Assembly: GCA_035543455.1 (NCBI GenBank)
Contig: DATKKE010000051.1
Coordinates: 1-30,599 of the forward strand
DNA length: 30,599 nucleotides
Reading direction: 5' to 3'
Source: CAIKOD01 sp035543455
GTDB taxonomy: Archaea > Halobacteriota > Methanomicrobia > Methanomicrobiales > Methanospirillaceae
Positions 1 through 6,798 of the stretch are shown here, piece after piece. Within the stretch, counting starts at the first letter, position 1; every line of letters starts with the position of its first letter. Position numbers and translations under genes: made by a program. The notes under the pieces were generated by a model. That model was not told the origin of the DNA. It worked only from the letters and a program-made list of their open reading frames with translations, and searched no databases.

Positions 1-15
1 AGTGCTGCTATGGGG
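1..15. repeat. Direct repeat copy 1 (15 bp)
   Basis: The sequence agtgctgctatgggg occurs here and again, identically, at 708-722. The two copies bracket the AT-rich cation-transporter gene. In one plus-strand frame both copies read Cys-Cys-Tyr-Gly. The repeat may extend left of the window. Confidence 0.75.
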
Positions 16-631
16 TTCTAATCATTTTCAATTCATTCCAACTCTCATATGCTTCCCAGAATAAAAATATAGCTATAATTATACCGATAATCGGGTCAGC
101 TTGCCAGAATCCAAAGAAGTAATTTGCCCCGAGTCCAATAAGAAGAGCAATTGACAAAAACGCACAAGTAATAGTTTCTTTGGAATCTTCAATCAGAGCT
201 TTACTCCCTATTTGGTTGCCCACAATACGCTTTCTCCATGCGAGAATTGGCATAATAATGATCGAAAATACTGCAATTATCATTCCGATTAACGATGGCT
301 GAGAAATATCCTTGTTTACAAGTTTGTTGAAAGATTCGAATATAACATACATTCCCAATATCAAAAATGTGATCGAAACAAATTTTTTAGCTTTTTCTTC
401 AATTAGTTCTTCTTCCTGCTTGGGGATACTCCCATGAGCACGGAGTCTCCAGATGAGAACGGAACCGGAGAGAGATTCAACAACACTGTCGAGACCGAAA
501 CTAATGAGTGCAATACTTGATGCTGCATTTCCAAAAAATATTGATAAAACTGCTTCTATAATATTATACCCTACAGTAAAATACTCAAGGAACAATGCAT
601 TTTGGTATAATATTTTAGAATTTTTATTCAT
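8..631 (-). CDS. Cation-efflux-like integral membrane protein (CDF superfamily, membrane domain only)
   Basis: This 207-aa protein is almost entirely hydrophobic and shows about six membrane segments. It resembles the membrane half of the cation diffusion facilitator superfamily. TM2 contains FGLDSVVES, with acidic residues at the usual metal-site positions, and a later segment contains LIEDSKET in the place of the second metal-site helix. Full CDF proteins are about 300 residues; here the cytosolic C-terminal domain is absent and the protein stops after the sixth segment, as in a known short group annotated only as cation transporter. The metal cannot be named. The gene is much more AT-rich than its neighbours, has no clear ribosome binding site, and a TATA-like stretch near 645-660 would fit a leaderless transcript. 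Base composition and flanking direct repeats suggest acquisition. A second, full-length CDF lies at the other end of the window. Confidence 0.75.
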   Translation of the reverse strand: MNKNSKILYQNALFLEYFTVGYNIIEAVLSIFFGNAASSIALISFGLDSVVESLSGSVLIWRLRAHGSIPKQEEELIEEKAKKFVSITFLILGMYVIFESFNKLVNKDISQPSLIGMIIAVFSIIIMPILAWRKRIVGNQIGSKALIEDSKETITCAFLSIALLIGLGANYFFGFWQADPIIGIIIAIFLFWEAYESWNELKMIRTP

Positions 632-697
632 TAATAATTAGTAATCGGATTATATTGGTATAAATCCAGAGTGGATGAAAATTTAAAGAATCGAACC

Positions 698-766
698 ATG
701 AGTAAAGAGTGCTGCTATGGGGATTTCAGATATGTCAGAATCTTGAAAAAGATGATATTTCCCTAA
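698..766 (+). pseudogene. Very short Cys-Cys ORF, possibly a gene remnant (22 codons)
   Basis: An ATG-initiated 22-codon frame begins MSKECCYGDFRYVRI and stops at 764-766. It contains direct repeat copy 2. A TATA-like sequence lies about 35-40 bases upstream, but I see no ribosome binding site. Small archaeal proteins with a CC motif near the start occur next to ArsR regulators and permeases, so this could be the head of such a gene truncated by rearrangement. That reading is inference, and it may equally be non-coding. Confidence 0.25.
708..722. repeat. Direct repeat copy 2 (15 bp)
   Basis: Perfect second copy of the 15-bp repeat found at 1-15. It lies 707 bases downstream, on the other side of the AT-rich cation-transporter gene. 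Confidence 0.75.
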
Positions 767-794
767 TCCATTGAGACCTTAATTGTTAAAAATA

Positions 795-804
795 TTTATA
801 TATA
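795..804 (+). promoter_or_regulatory. TATA box of nifI1-nifI2
   Basis: TTTATATATA matches the archaeal box A closely. Counting about 25 bases downstream puts transcription start near 822-826, inside the palindrome at 810-827. That is where a repressor would block initiation. The 5' leader would be about 90 bases. Confidence 0.7.
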
Positions 805-809
805 CAAAG

Positions 810-827
810 ATGGAAGAGTACTTCCAT
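810..827. promoter_or_regulatory. NrpR-type nitrogen operator (GGAA-N6-TTCC)
   Basis: atggaagagtacttccat is an inverted repeat with 7-bp arms and a 4-bp centre. It contains GGAA (812-815), six bases, then TTCC (822-825). GGAA-N6-TTCC is the established operator of NrpR, the 2-oxoglutarate-responsive nitrogen repressor of methanogens. The site overlaps the predicted transcription start of nifI1 and lies about 88 bases before the nifI1 ATG. Position, symmetry and the nitrogen-regulatory genes behind it all agree. Confidence 0.85.
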
Positions 828-914
828 GTAAAAAATTTTCAAAAAGGAAAAAAATCATTTATCTGTATCGAAACAGGAGAATCACCACAACGATAAAAAA
901 TCAGGAGAACGTCA

Positions 915-1253
915 ATGAAATTAATTCGTGCAATTATCAGACCTGAATCCACGCTACGGGTGATTGAGGCGCTGGAAAAAAATGGGATCTACGCGATGAC
1001 CCGAATAAATGTTACCGGGCGGGGTAAGGAAATGGGAATTACGCAGGGAACCGTCCGGTATTCTGAATTGCCGAAAGAGATGCTGATGATCGTACTTCCC
1101 GATGATACTGTGCCCAAGGCAATTAAAGTAATCGAAACCACGGCAAAGACCGGCACGACAAAATATCCGTCAACCGGAAATATCGGGGACGGCAAGATCT
1201 TTGTGACCAATGTCGATGAATCCTATACTATCAGAACCGGAGAAGAGTGCTGA
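915..1253 (+). CDS. nifI1: PII-family nitrogen regulator NifI1
   Basis: NifI1 is one of two archaeal PII-like proteins that together bind nitrogenase and switch its activity off after ammonium addition; 2-oxoglutarate and ATP relieve the block. The 112-aa protein opens MKLIRAIIRPE, the usual PII beta strand, and has the NVTGRGKEMGI segment entering the T-loop. The C-terminal part GDGKIFVTNVDESYTIRTGE is the nucleotide-binding B/C-loop region with the TGE ending typical of NifI proteins. A ribosome binding site (aggag, 903-907) sits seven bases before the ATG. nifI2 follows at once, as is usual. In known nif operons the pair lies between nifH and nifD, but neither gene is seen here. Expression is probably controlled by NrpR through the operator at 810-827. 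Confidence 0.9.
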   Translation: MKLIRAIIRPESTLRVIEALEKNGIYAMTRINVTGRGKEMGITQGTVRYSELPKEMLMIVLPDDTVPKAIKVIETTAKTGTTKYPSTGNIGDGKIFVTNVDESYTIRTGEEC

Positions 1254-1267
1254 GAGGCCGAACCAGT

Positions 1268-1705
1268 ATGAGAGAGATCCTTGCGATTATTCGGAATGAA
1301 CGTGCGGAACAGACAAAAGCTGCCCTTGACTCCATCGGTGTCAAAGGAGTCACCTTTATTAACGTTATCGGCCGGGGAAAGCAGAAAGGAACAATCAGAT
1401 ATCCGGATCCTCAAGGCACATTGAAGCGGGAAGTAAGCATTTACATTATGCAGCAGCGTGGACTTATCGGTAATCCTGAAGATCCCAGATACCATGCCCC
1501 CGTAGAGAATGAACTCGATCTGGGATTTCTATCCAAAAAGATGCTTATGATAGTTGCAGACGATAATGAAGTTCCGGGTATTGTCCGTGCTATAATTCAA
1601 ATCAACAGGAGCGAACACAAAGGAGACGGGCGAATCTTTGTATGCCCTGTAAATGATGCCATCCGAATACGGACGGGAGAACATGGAACGAAAGCGATAG
1701 TATAA
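1268..1705 (+). CDS. nifI2: PII-family nitrogen regulator NifI2
   Basis: This is the partner of NifI1 in the hetero-oligomer that controls nitrogenase activity. The start MREILAIIRNE is the standard NifI2/PII beginning. An in-frame GTG at 1247 would add seven residues and overlap the nifI1 stop, but the ATG at 1268 fits the family better. From that ATG the protein has 145 residues, longer than the roughly 120-125 expected. The extra length lies after GRGKQKGTIRY, in the T-loop, up to KKMLMIVADD. The T-loop of NifI proteins contacts the target enzyme, so the length may matter functionally; that is inference. The C-terminal block GDGRIFVCPVNDAIRIRTGE is canonical. No nitrogenase gene follows; the next gene is convergent. 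Confidence 0.88.
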   Translation: MREILAIIRNERAEQTKAALDSIGVKGVTFINVIGRGKQKGTIRYPDPQGTLKREVSIYIMQQRGLIGNPEDPRYHAPVENELDLGFLSKKMLMIVADDNEVPGIVRAIIQINRSEHKGDGRIFVCPVNDAIRIRTGEHGTKAIV

Positions 1706-1770
1706 CTGTTCTTGAGCCAGCTAAAATGCTGTTCGCGAAACAAGGTTATCCGGAAGAGCTGAATACTCCT

Positions 1771-2505
1771 TCATGCACGGCCCCTGTAGACCACAACCGT
1801 CACATTGTCGCGCGATACTTCGACTGCCTCGGTTACAAGACGCCTGACCAGCTCGTTGAGGGGGCCGTCCCATTCGAGCGTCGCAATATCCTGTTCGGCA
1901 ACGTAATCGTGGAACCCGTCGCTCGAAAGAAGGACAAGGTCGTCCGGACGAAGGGAAAGACAGAATGTATCGACAATAAAATTGCTCCCGAGGCTGTGGG
2001 TCAGCATTGCACGAAACGGATGCGACAGTGCATCTTCAGGACTAATCTGGTGATTATCGATGAGAGACTGGACGACAGAATGGTCTTTTGTCCGGAATAA
2101 AATCCCTTTCCTGATGATATATGCCCTGCTGTCGCCGCTGTTGGCAATGAATGCTGTGTTTCCCCGGATAAACGCTGCCACGAGGGTTGTTCCCATTCCT
2201 TCCCGTTCCCCGGTAGCTGCATCCTCAATTTCATTGTGGGCGTTCCGGAAAATCTCAATAAATAATTGTTCAATCTCTTTCCGGCTCATTTCCTTCCTAT
2301 AACGTGCGTGGAATTCCCGGAACAGCAGCGATATTGCAAGGGCAGATGCAACTTCCCCTGCGCTGTGGCCACCGATCCCGTCAGCGATGGCGATAAGATA
2401 GCCGTCTGCTATTTTTTCTCCTGAACAGGTATCCTCATTATTGGTCCTTTTGCCGGTGCACGACATCCCTGCTACGACCCCGTTAACCTCAAATGAGCCA
2501 TCCAT
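1771..2505 (-). CDS. PP2C-type protein Ser/Thr phosphatase
   Basis: This 244-aa single-domain PP2C (PPM) phosphatase would remove phosphate from Ser/Thr residues using two metal ions. All motifs of the family are present: RTNNED (residues 20-25), ADGIGGHSAGE (about 41-51), GMGTTLVAA, NSGDSRAY, LLSSDGFHDYV and SRDNVTVV, so all metal-binding aspartates appear intact. There is no signal peptide or membrane segment, so it acts in the cytosol. The start lies two bases after the stop of the transmembrane kinase, and the kinase coding end supplies a purine-rich ribosome binding site. This makes a cognate kinase-phosphatase pair very likely. Its 3' end faces nifI2 across a 65-base gap. Confidence 0.93.
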   Translation of the reverse strand: MDGSFEVNGVVAGMSCTGKRTNNEDTCSGEKIADGYLIAIADGIGGHSAGEVASALAISLLFREFHARYRKEMSRKEIEQLFIEIFRNAHNEIEDAATGEREGMGTTLVAAFIRGNTAFIANSGDSRAYIIRKGILFRTKDHSVVQSLIDNHQISPEDALSHPFRAMLTHSLGSNFIVDTFCLSLRPDDLVLLSSDGFHDYVAEQDIATLEWDGPLNELVRRLVTEAVEVSRDNVTVVVYRGRA

Positions 2506-2507
2506 GG

Positions 2508-4946
2508 TCAGAATTCCCCTTCTTCGCTGTGCTCCCTTTCTCCTTCGGAGATTAACGGTCTGTAATGGGCCAGATAGTCCGAAAGATCTTCAATAAGTTC
2601 GTGGACCGTCTGGTACCGGTCTTTCGGTTCTTTCTCCAGGCATTTGAGAATAATTCTTTCAAGGCCTGCCGGTACCGGGTTGATCTGCGAGGGAGGCACC
2701 GGGGCCTGTGATATCACTGCGTTGCTGATCGCTGCGATGTTATCCCCGGGGAATAACGGTTTCCCGGTAACAAGCTCGTAAAACACAACCCCGAGCTGGT
2801 ATATATCGGTCCTTTCATCGGTCTCCCCGAACCTTCCCGGCGAGATCTGCTCCGGCGATGCGTAAGCCAGTGAAAATCCGGTTACTGTCGGAGCCGCTGA
2901 AGAACCCATCAGCCGGCTCATTCCCCAGTCGGTGATTTTCGGGACCCCGTCTCTGGTGATCAGGATATTGTGAGGCTTTATATCCCGGTGAATGATCCCC
3001 TGCTCATGGGCATAGGCCAGCCCTTTGGCAACACCCATGATGATCTCGGCGGCCCTTCGGGGGCGAAGCGGGGTTTTTAAGTCTGCAAGGCCTGAACGCA
3101 CATATTCCATCTCGACGTAGGGAAGTGGAAGGATATTCACTTCGGTAATTTCCACGATATTCGGGTGGCGAAGTCCTTCCCATGCAACGATCTCTTTCAT
3201 GAAGCATTTGCCGGTGGTCTCATCGAACCTGATCGGGATCTTGACCGCCACTGTTTTCCCGTCCCTGAGTCTCATCGCCCGGTATACATGGGCAAGCCCG
3301 CCCTTCCCGAGAAATTCAATGCTTGAATAGCGATCTGCGAGTTCCGGCGGGAATCCGTCAGGCCTCGATATGACGGTCCTTAAATACGTATCTTTTGTCG
3401 CCGGGACTGTCGTTTCTTCGCGATCAAGGAAGCCCTCCCAGGGATATCCTCCCTTCTGGACATGGAGAGCTAACGAATGGTTCTGCCAGAGTGCCAGGAG
3501 TGCAGTGAGGGGAGCGACTGCGATTGCGGTAAGGATAATTCTCCAGTTCCCATCAGTCAGCCAGAACAGGACCAATGGGGCAGTGACCAGCACCACAACG
3601 CCGATAATCACGTGGACTTTCAATGTCCACCTGAGGGGTCGCGACAGCATGGAGCCGAATGCGAGAGCAATGGCAGAGAATGTCAGGTAGGCAATGAAAA
3701 GCATGATTATCAGGATCACCGGCAACAACCGGGGATCACCGAGGCCCTCTATCAGGCCCATGAGGTCCCTCTGGACATACAATAAACCAAGAACGCATAT
3801 TCCCTGTCCAATCGCAACGCCCGCCCGTATTAAGGGTGCCTGGGGGAACGACATATGACCGAGCCCCATGTAGTCGTGGGATAACAGCAGACCGAGGGGT
3901 ATCACCATGATCAGGAGGAACCCCACGATGTTCGAAGGCGTGAACATGGGAGGTATCTGGGGACCTGCAGGAACTACCGGGGTATTATTTGAAGGTTTTG
4001 TCGTTGGAGTAACGGTTGTCACAACTGTCAGGGGCGGGATAATAATGCTTGAGTTATTGATCACTGATTTGGCCGTTGGTGTCACGGTTACTGTTGGGGC
4101 GATGGTGCCCCCCGGGGTTATTCTTGTCGTTGGACTGGTCGTCGGAATGGTCGTCGTCTCTGTCGGGGTCGGGAGAATTTCAATTGGATAGGTCGTTGAT
4201 TCGGTTGTCACTTCGGTCTGTGGCTGAACTGAAGTTGTAATCGTCGCGATCGGGGACGTGGTAGGAATGGTCGTCGTCACGGTTGTCTGGACCGTCGTTA
4301 CCGTGGGTGTCGGTTTCGTCGTCTTTGTCGGTGTCGTACTGGTTGTTATCACCGTTGTGGTTGCCGTTGGAGTCGGGGACGCTGTGGGGGTGGGTGTCCC
4401 CGGGATCAGGTTGACCACCGGGACCGTCGTCGTTTGATCGGCGGTTACAGAAACTGACTTCGAGTAATCCTGGTACCCTTCGCGTGAGAGTCTGAGAGTA
4501 TGGGTTCCGACAGACACTTCGACGATCTGGTTTGTCTCACCCGAGGGGGCTCCGTCAATGTATATCGTTGCACCGTCCGGATTTGATTTAATGTCGAGAG
4601 AACCCGTATCCGGGGCAAATGTGACGTAAATCGAATGATCAGCATGTACATTGGGAAATGTTTTTAGATCTGATGTTCCGGTTTCCTGTTTGGTATTACC
4701 ATCAACGATCAACGTGGAAATATGGTACCCCGGATTTGCGGTAAAATAAAAGGTCTGGCTATTGCCTGGATCGACATTGATGGTTGTAGGAATAATCGTG
4801 CCACCTGGTCCCGCTGATGCCGTGATCGTATATGCCGATGCCGATCCAATGACTGCGAGCCCGCATATCACCCATCCGAAAAGGATAATCAGCAATAAAC
4901 GGATTAGATCGGGCCTGATTATTCGTGTATTCATGGTCCTGAACAT
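2508..4946 (-). CDS. Transmembrane Ser/Thr protein kinase with extracellular PEGA domain
   Basis: The 812-aa receptor-like kinase has, in order: a signal or anchor helix (about 15-38), a beta-rich extracellular repeat (39-112), a PEGA domain (114-175, GSLDIKSNPDGATIYIDG), a Thr/Pro-rich linker (180-335), four to five membrane segments (about 338-490) and a cytosolic Hanks-type kinase domain (540-795). Kinase motifs are the glycine loop GKGGLAHV (547-554), VAVK with Lys569, HRDIKPHN (653-660) and YASPEQ (695-700). The metal-binding DFG reads DWG (673-675), with the Asp kept, so activity is expected. Outside sensing by the N-terminal part and phosphorylation inside is inferred from topology. 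An alternative start at 4934 (MNTRII) has a better ribosome binding site. It sits between an FHA-wHTH gene and a PP2C gene on the same strand, evidently one operon. Confidence 0.92.
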   Translation of the reverse strand: MFRTMNTRIIRPDLIRLLLIILFGWVICGLAVIGSASAYTITASAGPGGTIIPTTINVDPGNSQTFYFTANPGYHISTLIVDGNTKQETGTSDLKTFPNVHADHSIYVTFAPDTGSLDIKSNPDGATIYIDGAPSGETNQIVEVSVGTHTLRLSREGYQDYSKSVSVTADQTTTVPVVNLIPGTPTPTASPTPTATTTVITTSTTPTKTTKPTPTVTTVQTTVTTTIPTTSPIATITTSVQPQTEVTTESTTYPIEILPTPTETTTIPTTSPTTRITPGGTIAPTVTVTPTAKSVINNSSIIIPPLTVVTTVTPTTKPSNNTPVVPAGPQIPPMFTPSNIVGFLLIMVIPLGLLLSHDYMGLGHMSFPQAPLIRAGVAIGQGICVLGLLYVQRDLMGLIEGLGDPRLLPVILIIMLFIAYLTFSAIALAFGSMLSRPLRWTLKVHVIIGVVVLVTAPLVLFWLTDGNWRIILTAIAVAPLTALLALWQNHSLALHVQKGGYPWEGFLDREETTVPATKDTYLRTVISRPDGFPPELADRYSSIEFLGKGGLAHVYRAMRLRDGKTVAVKIPIRFDETTGKCFMKEIVAWEGLRHPNIVEITEVNILPLPYVEMEYVRSGLADLKTPLRPRRAAEIIMGVAKGLAYAHEQGIIHRDIKPHNILITRDGVPKITDWGMSRLMGSSAAPTVTGFSLAYASPEQISPGRFGETDERTDIYQLGVVFYELVTGKPLFPGDNIAAISNAVISQAPVPPSQINPVPAGLERIILKCLEKEPKDRYQTVHELIEDLSDYLAHYRPLISEGEREHSEEGEF
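3930..4410 (-). repeat. Low-complexity Thr/Pro-rich coding stretch
   Basis: Within the kinase gene, roughly codons 180-340 consist of short repeats of Thr, Pro, Val and Ile, with the plus strand rich in gtcgt and ggttgt. It encodes an extended, probably O-glycosylated stalk between the PEGA domain and the membrane. Glycosylation is inference from composition. The repetition also produces a spurious hydrophobic frame on the opposite strand. Confidence 0.7.
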
Positions 4947-4968
4947 TCCGGGATCTGTTCCGGTTCGA

Positions 4969-5760
4969 TCATGCCTGGATCGGCATTATGACGAGTAATT
5001 TTGCTCCGTAAATTCCTTTTGCAAGTTCAATCAGGTCGCCATCGTGCAGGGGCACTTTTTTATCAGCGGTGACTGCAACAGAATTAACCATTGTCCCGCC
5101 GGTACTTCCACCGTCCTCGATGATCCACTGCCCATTCTCATTGATCAGTTTCCCATGCGGTTTTGAGATCCTGCTGACAGCCGTGTATTCGGCTGAAAGG
5201 ATCACATCGTCTGCCGGATTCCCGGCTCCGGGATGTTTCGGGTCGATCCTCCCGACCCGCACTTCGGGGCCTGACAGCAGGAATACTTTACCATCATCGG
5301 GGCCTCCAAGCAGGACAAGGGACGGTGTCGGGGTCAGTAGTTCTTCTGCGACCTGTCCCCTGACTGCATCAAGCTTGTTCCGGAGTTCGGTATCTGCAGG
5401 ATTTATCCTTATATTAGAGAAAAGCCCGAGATTTCTCACGATCGCTTCCATCGCCCCGGGGACCAGGGAATATTTCCATACCGGGTGAACGCCTTTCGAC
5501 GTAGCCTGGCCGAGACCTGCTTCTTTCCTGATGAGTCCGGTGCTCAATAGCTTGTCGAGATGTTTCTTGGTATTCTCATAACTGGTATCGATCTCGGCGG
5601 CAATTTTCCTGACCTCTTTCGGGCTTTTTTCCAGAATTTTCAGGATCTTGAGTCGCTGGCTGTTTGAAAGGACTTCAAGGTACTCGGAAAGTTCTACGTA
5701 ATAATCGTCGTTGTCGGAGAGGACGATTGTCTCGCTTTGATCGGTACCTTTTTCTTCCAT
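4969..5760 (-). CDS. Winged-helix (ArsR-like) transcription factor fused to an FHA domain
   Basis: The 263-aa protein has an N-terminal ArsR-like winged helix (about 25-98; LSNSQRLKILKILEKSP and a TKKHLDKLLSTGLIRKE recognition/wing part) and a C-terminal FHA domain (about 147-258). FHA domains bind phosphothreonine; the expected residues are present as VRVGR (167-171), SKPH (199-202) and GSTGGTMVN (218-226). No membrane segment is seen. The ribosome binding site ggggag lies just before the ATG, and the kinase gene starts 22 bases after its stop. The simple reading is a DNA-binding protein whose activity or partners are set by threonine phosphorylation from the neighbouring kinase and reversed by the PP2C. 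The domains are clear; the regulatory link is inference from the operon. Confidence 0.88.
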   Translation of the reverse strand: MEEKGTDQSETIVLSDNDDYYVELSEYLEVLSNSQRLKILKILEKSPKEVRKIAAEIDTSYENTKKHLDKLLSTGLIRKEAGLGQATSKGVHPVWKYSLVPGAMEAIVRNLGLFSNIRINPADTELRNKLDAVRGQVAEELLTPTPSLVLLGGPDDGKVFLLSGPEVRVGRIDPKHPGAGNPADDVILSAEYTAVSRISKPHGKLINENGQWIIEDGGSTGGTMVNSVAVTADKKVPLHDGDLIELAKGIYGAKLLVIMPIQA

Positions 5761-6025
5761 TGTTCTTGCTCCCCGTACCGGCTTTGGCAGCCTGGCCGGA
5801 TCTTCCCATACGATTTATTATTATTTCTATTTAGATAGTGATATCTCTTCTTTGTGGTAGCGACAGTTCCGGTCAAGCTCCTGGGGTATGAGCAATGACT
5901 TTTATTTTTGAATTGCGATAATTTTGCCCCCCTTGACCTTCAAGGTACCCTTTGTCTGACGATGCCAGGGAACTGCTTTTTAATCACGCGATCACGAAGC
6001 AGTACGTCAGAAAATCGAGTGATTA
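5761..6025. other. Intergenic region carrying the promoter of the FHA-kinase-phosphatase operon
   Basis: No gene is supported here. AT-rich sequence at 5814-5842, read on the minus strand, provides TATA-like candidates 55-80 bases before the FHA gene. The remainder lies downstream of the thioredoxin gene, with a T-rich patch around 5900-5930 that could end transcription. Confidence 0.4.
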
Positions 6026-6442
6026 TCAGGTCTTTTCAACGGATGAGCCAAAAACCCGGATAATTTTTGTTTTCAAAGCTTCCTTCGGATACGCCCCGAT
6101 AACCCGGTCTGCGAGGCGCCCGTCCCGGAAGAAAAGTAACGTAGGAATGGCCGAGATCCCGAACTGATTGGCAAGCATCGCATTATCATCGGTGTTGCAC
6201 TTGGCAAACGTGACTTTTCCGGCGAACTCCCGGGAAAGTTCCTCCACAACCGGTCCGACCATCCGGCACGGTCCGCACCATTCTGCCCAGAAATCGACCA
6301 CAAGGGACGGATGTTCCCTGGTCATCGCGGAGAAATCAGCCTGTTCGAGGTGCAGCACCTTTCCTTCAGCGTTCTCTTTCATCTTCGCCTCCATTTCCTT
6401 TAATTTTTTTTCCCGGATCCGTGCGAGCTCATCATCTTCCAT
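6026..6442 (-). CDS. Thioredoxin with N-terminal charged helix
   Basis: This 138-aa protein has the thioredoxin active site WCGPC in VDFWAEWCGPCRM and the cis-proline segment AIPTLLFFRDG, so it should be a working dithiol-disulfide carrier. It is about 30 residues longer than a standard thioredoxin. The extra N-terminal part MEDDELARIREKKLKEMEAKM is a charged helix like the start of archaeal PDCD5/TFAR19-type proteins, possibly an RNA- or ribosome-association element (speculative). It probably receives electrons from a thioredoxin reductase; a Grx-TrxR fusion is at 18241-19395. It stands alone on the minus strand between the FHA-kinase operon and a tRNA gene. Confidence 0.92.
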   Translation of the reverse strand: MEDDELARIREKKLKEMEAKMKENAEGKVLHLEQADFSAMTREHPSLVVDFWAEWCGPCRMVGPVVEELSREFAGKVTFAKCNTDDNAMLANQFGISAIPTLLFFRDGRLADRVIGAYPKEALKTKIIRVFGSSVEKT

Positions 6443-6560
6443 ATATCCCGGTTGACTGTCTCCCCGGATTATGATTACTCTTTTGCCGGGTATTGACCGT
6501 CAGACCCGGAAACCAGTAAACTATAAGAGCGCAGAAAGGGTATATAATAACCTCCAGTGG

Positions 6561-6635
6561 AGCGAGGTGGGGTAGTCAGGATATCCCGACGGGCTCATAA
6601 CCCGTAGACCGATGGTTCAAATCCATCCCTCGCTA
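6561..6635 (+). tRNA. Initiator tRNA-Met (anticodon CAT)
   Basis: The gene folds as a standard cloverleaf: acceptor AGCGAGG/CCTCGCT with discriminator A, anticodon arm ACGGG-CTCATAA-CCCGT, and T arm GATGG-TTCAAAT-CCATC. The A1-U72 pair and three consecutive G-C pairs in the anticodon stem are the archaeal initiator signature, so I call initiator rather than elongator. CCA is not encoded. TATA-like sequences lie upstream at 6519-6526 (actataag) and 6541-6549; the first is at the better distance for a short 5' leader. Confidence 0.95.
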
Positions 6636-6798
6636 TCTGTTTCATCGGTTTTCTACCGGGCCATTATGTTCTTCTATTATTTTCCGAGGTATGACATGAC
6701 AGGCTGCAAAAGAGATCAAATTGCTCTGTTTCAGGAAATCACGCGGTCCGGGGATTTCAGGTCCGGATATCTGTTGATAAATATGAAATAATGCGGGT

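Noticed and set aside
661..722. tRNA fragment near the direct repeat, suggested by tcgaacc
   Set aside because: No acceptor or anticodon stem can be formed around it on either strand.
1726..2100. A plus-strand 124-codon frame after nifI2 that could have been read as a downstream operon member
   Set aside because: It lies antisense to the well-supported PP2C gene and shows no recognisable motif.
3907..4191. A hydrophobic 94-codon plus-strand frame rich in Val and Gly
   Set aside because: It is the opposite strand of the Thr/Pro-rich linker in the kinase gene; Thr and Pro codons read backward give Val/Gly.
6561..6635. Elongator tRNA-Met or tRNA-Ile2 (also CAT anticodon)
   Set aside because: A1-U72 and the three stacked G-C pairs in the anticodon stem identify the initiator.
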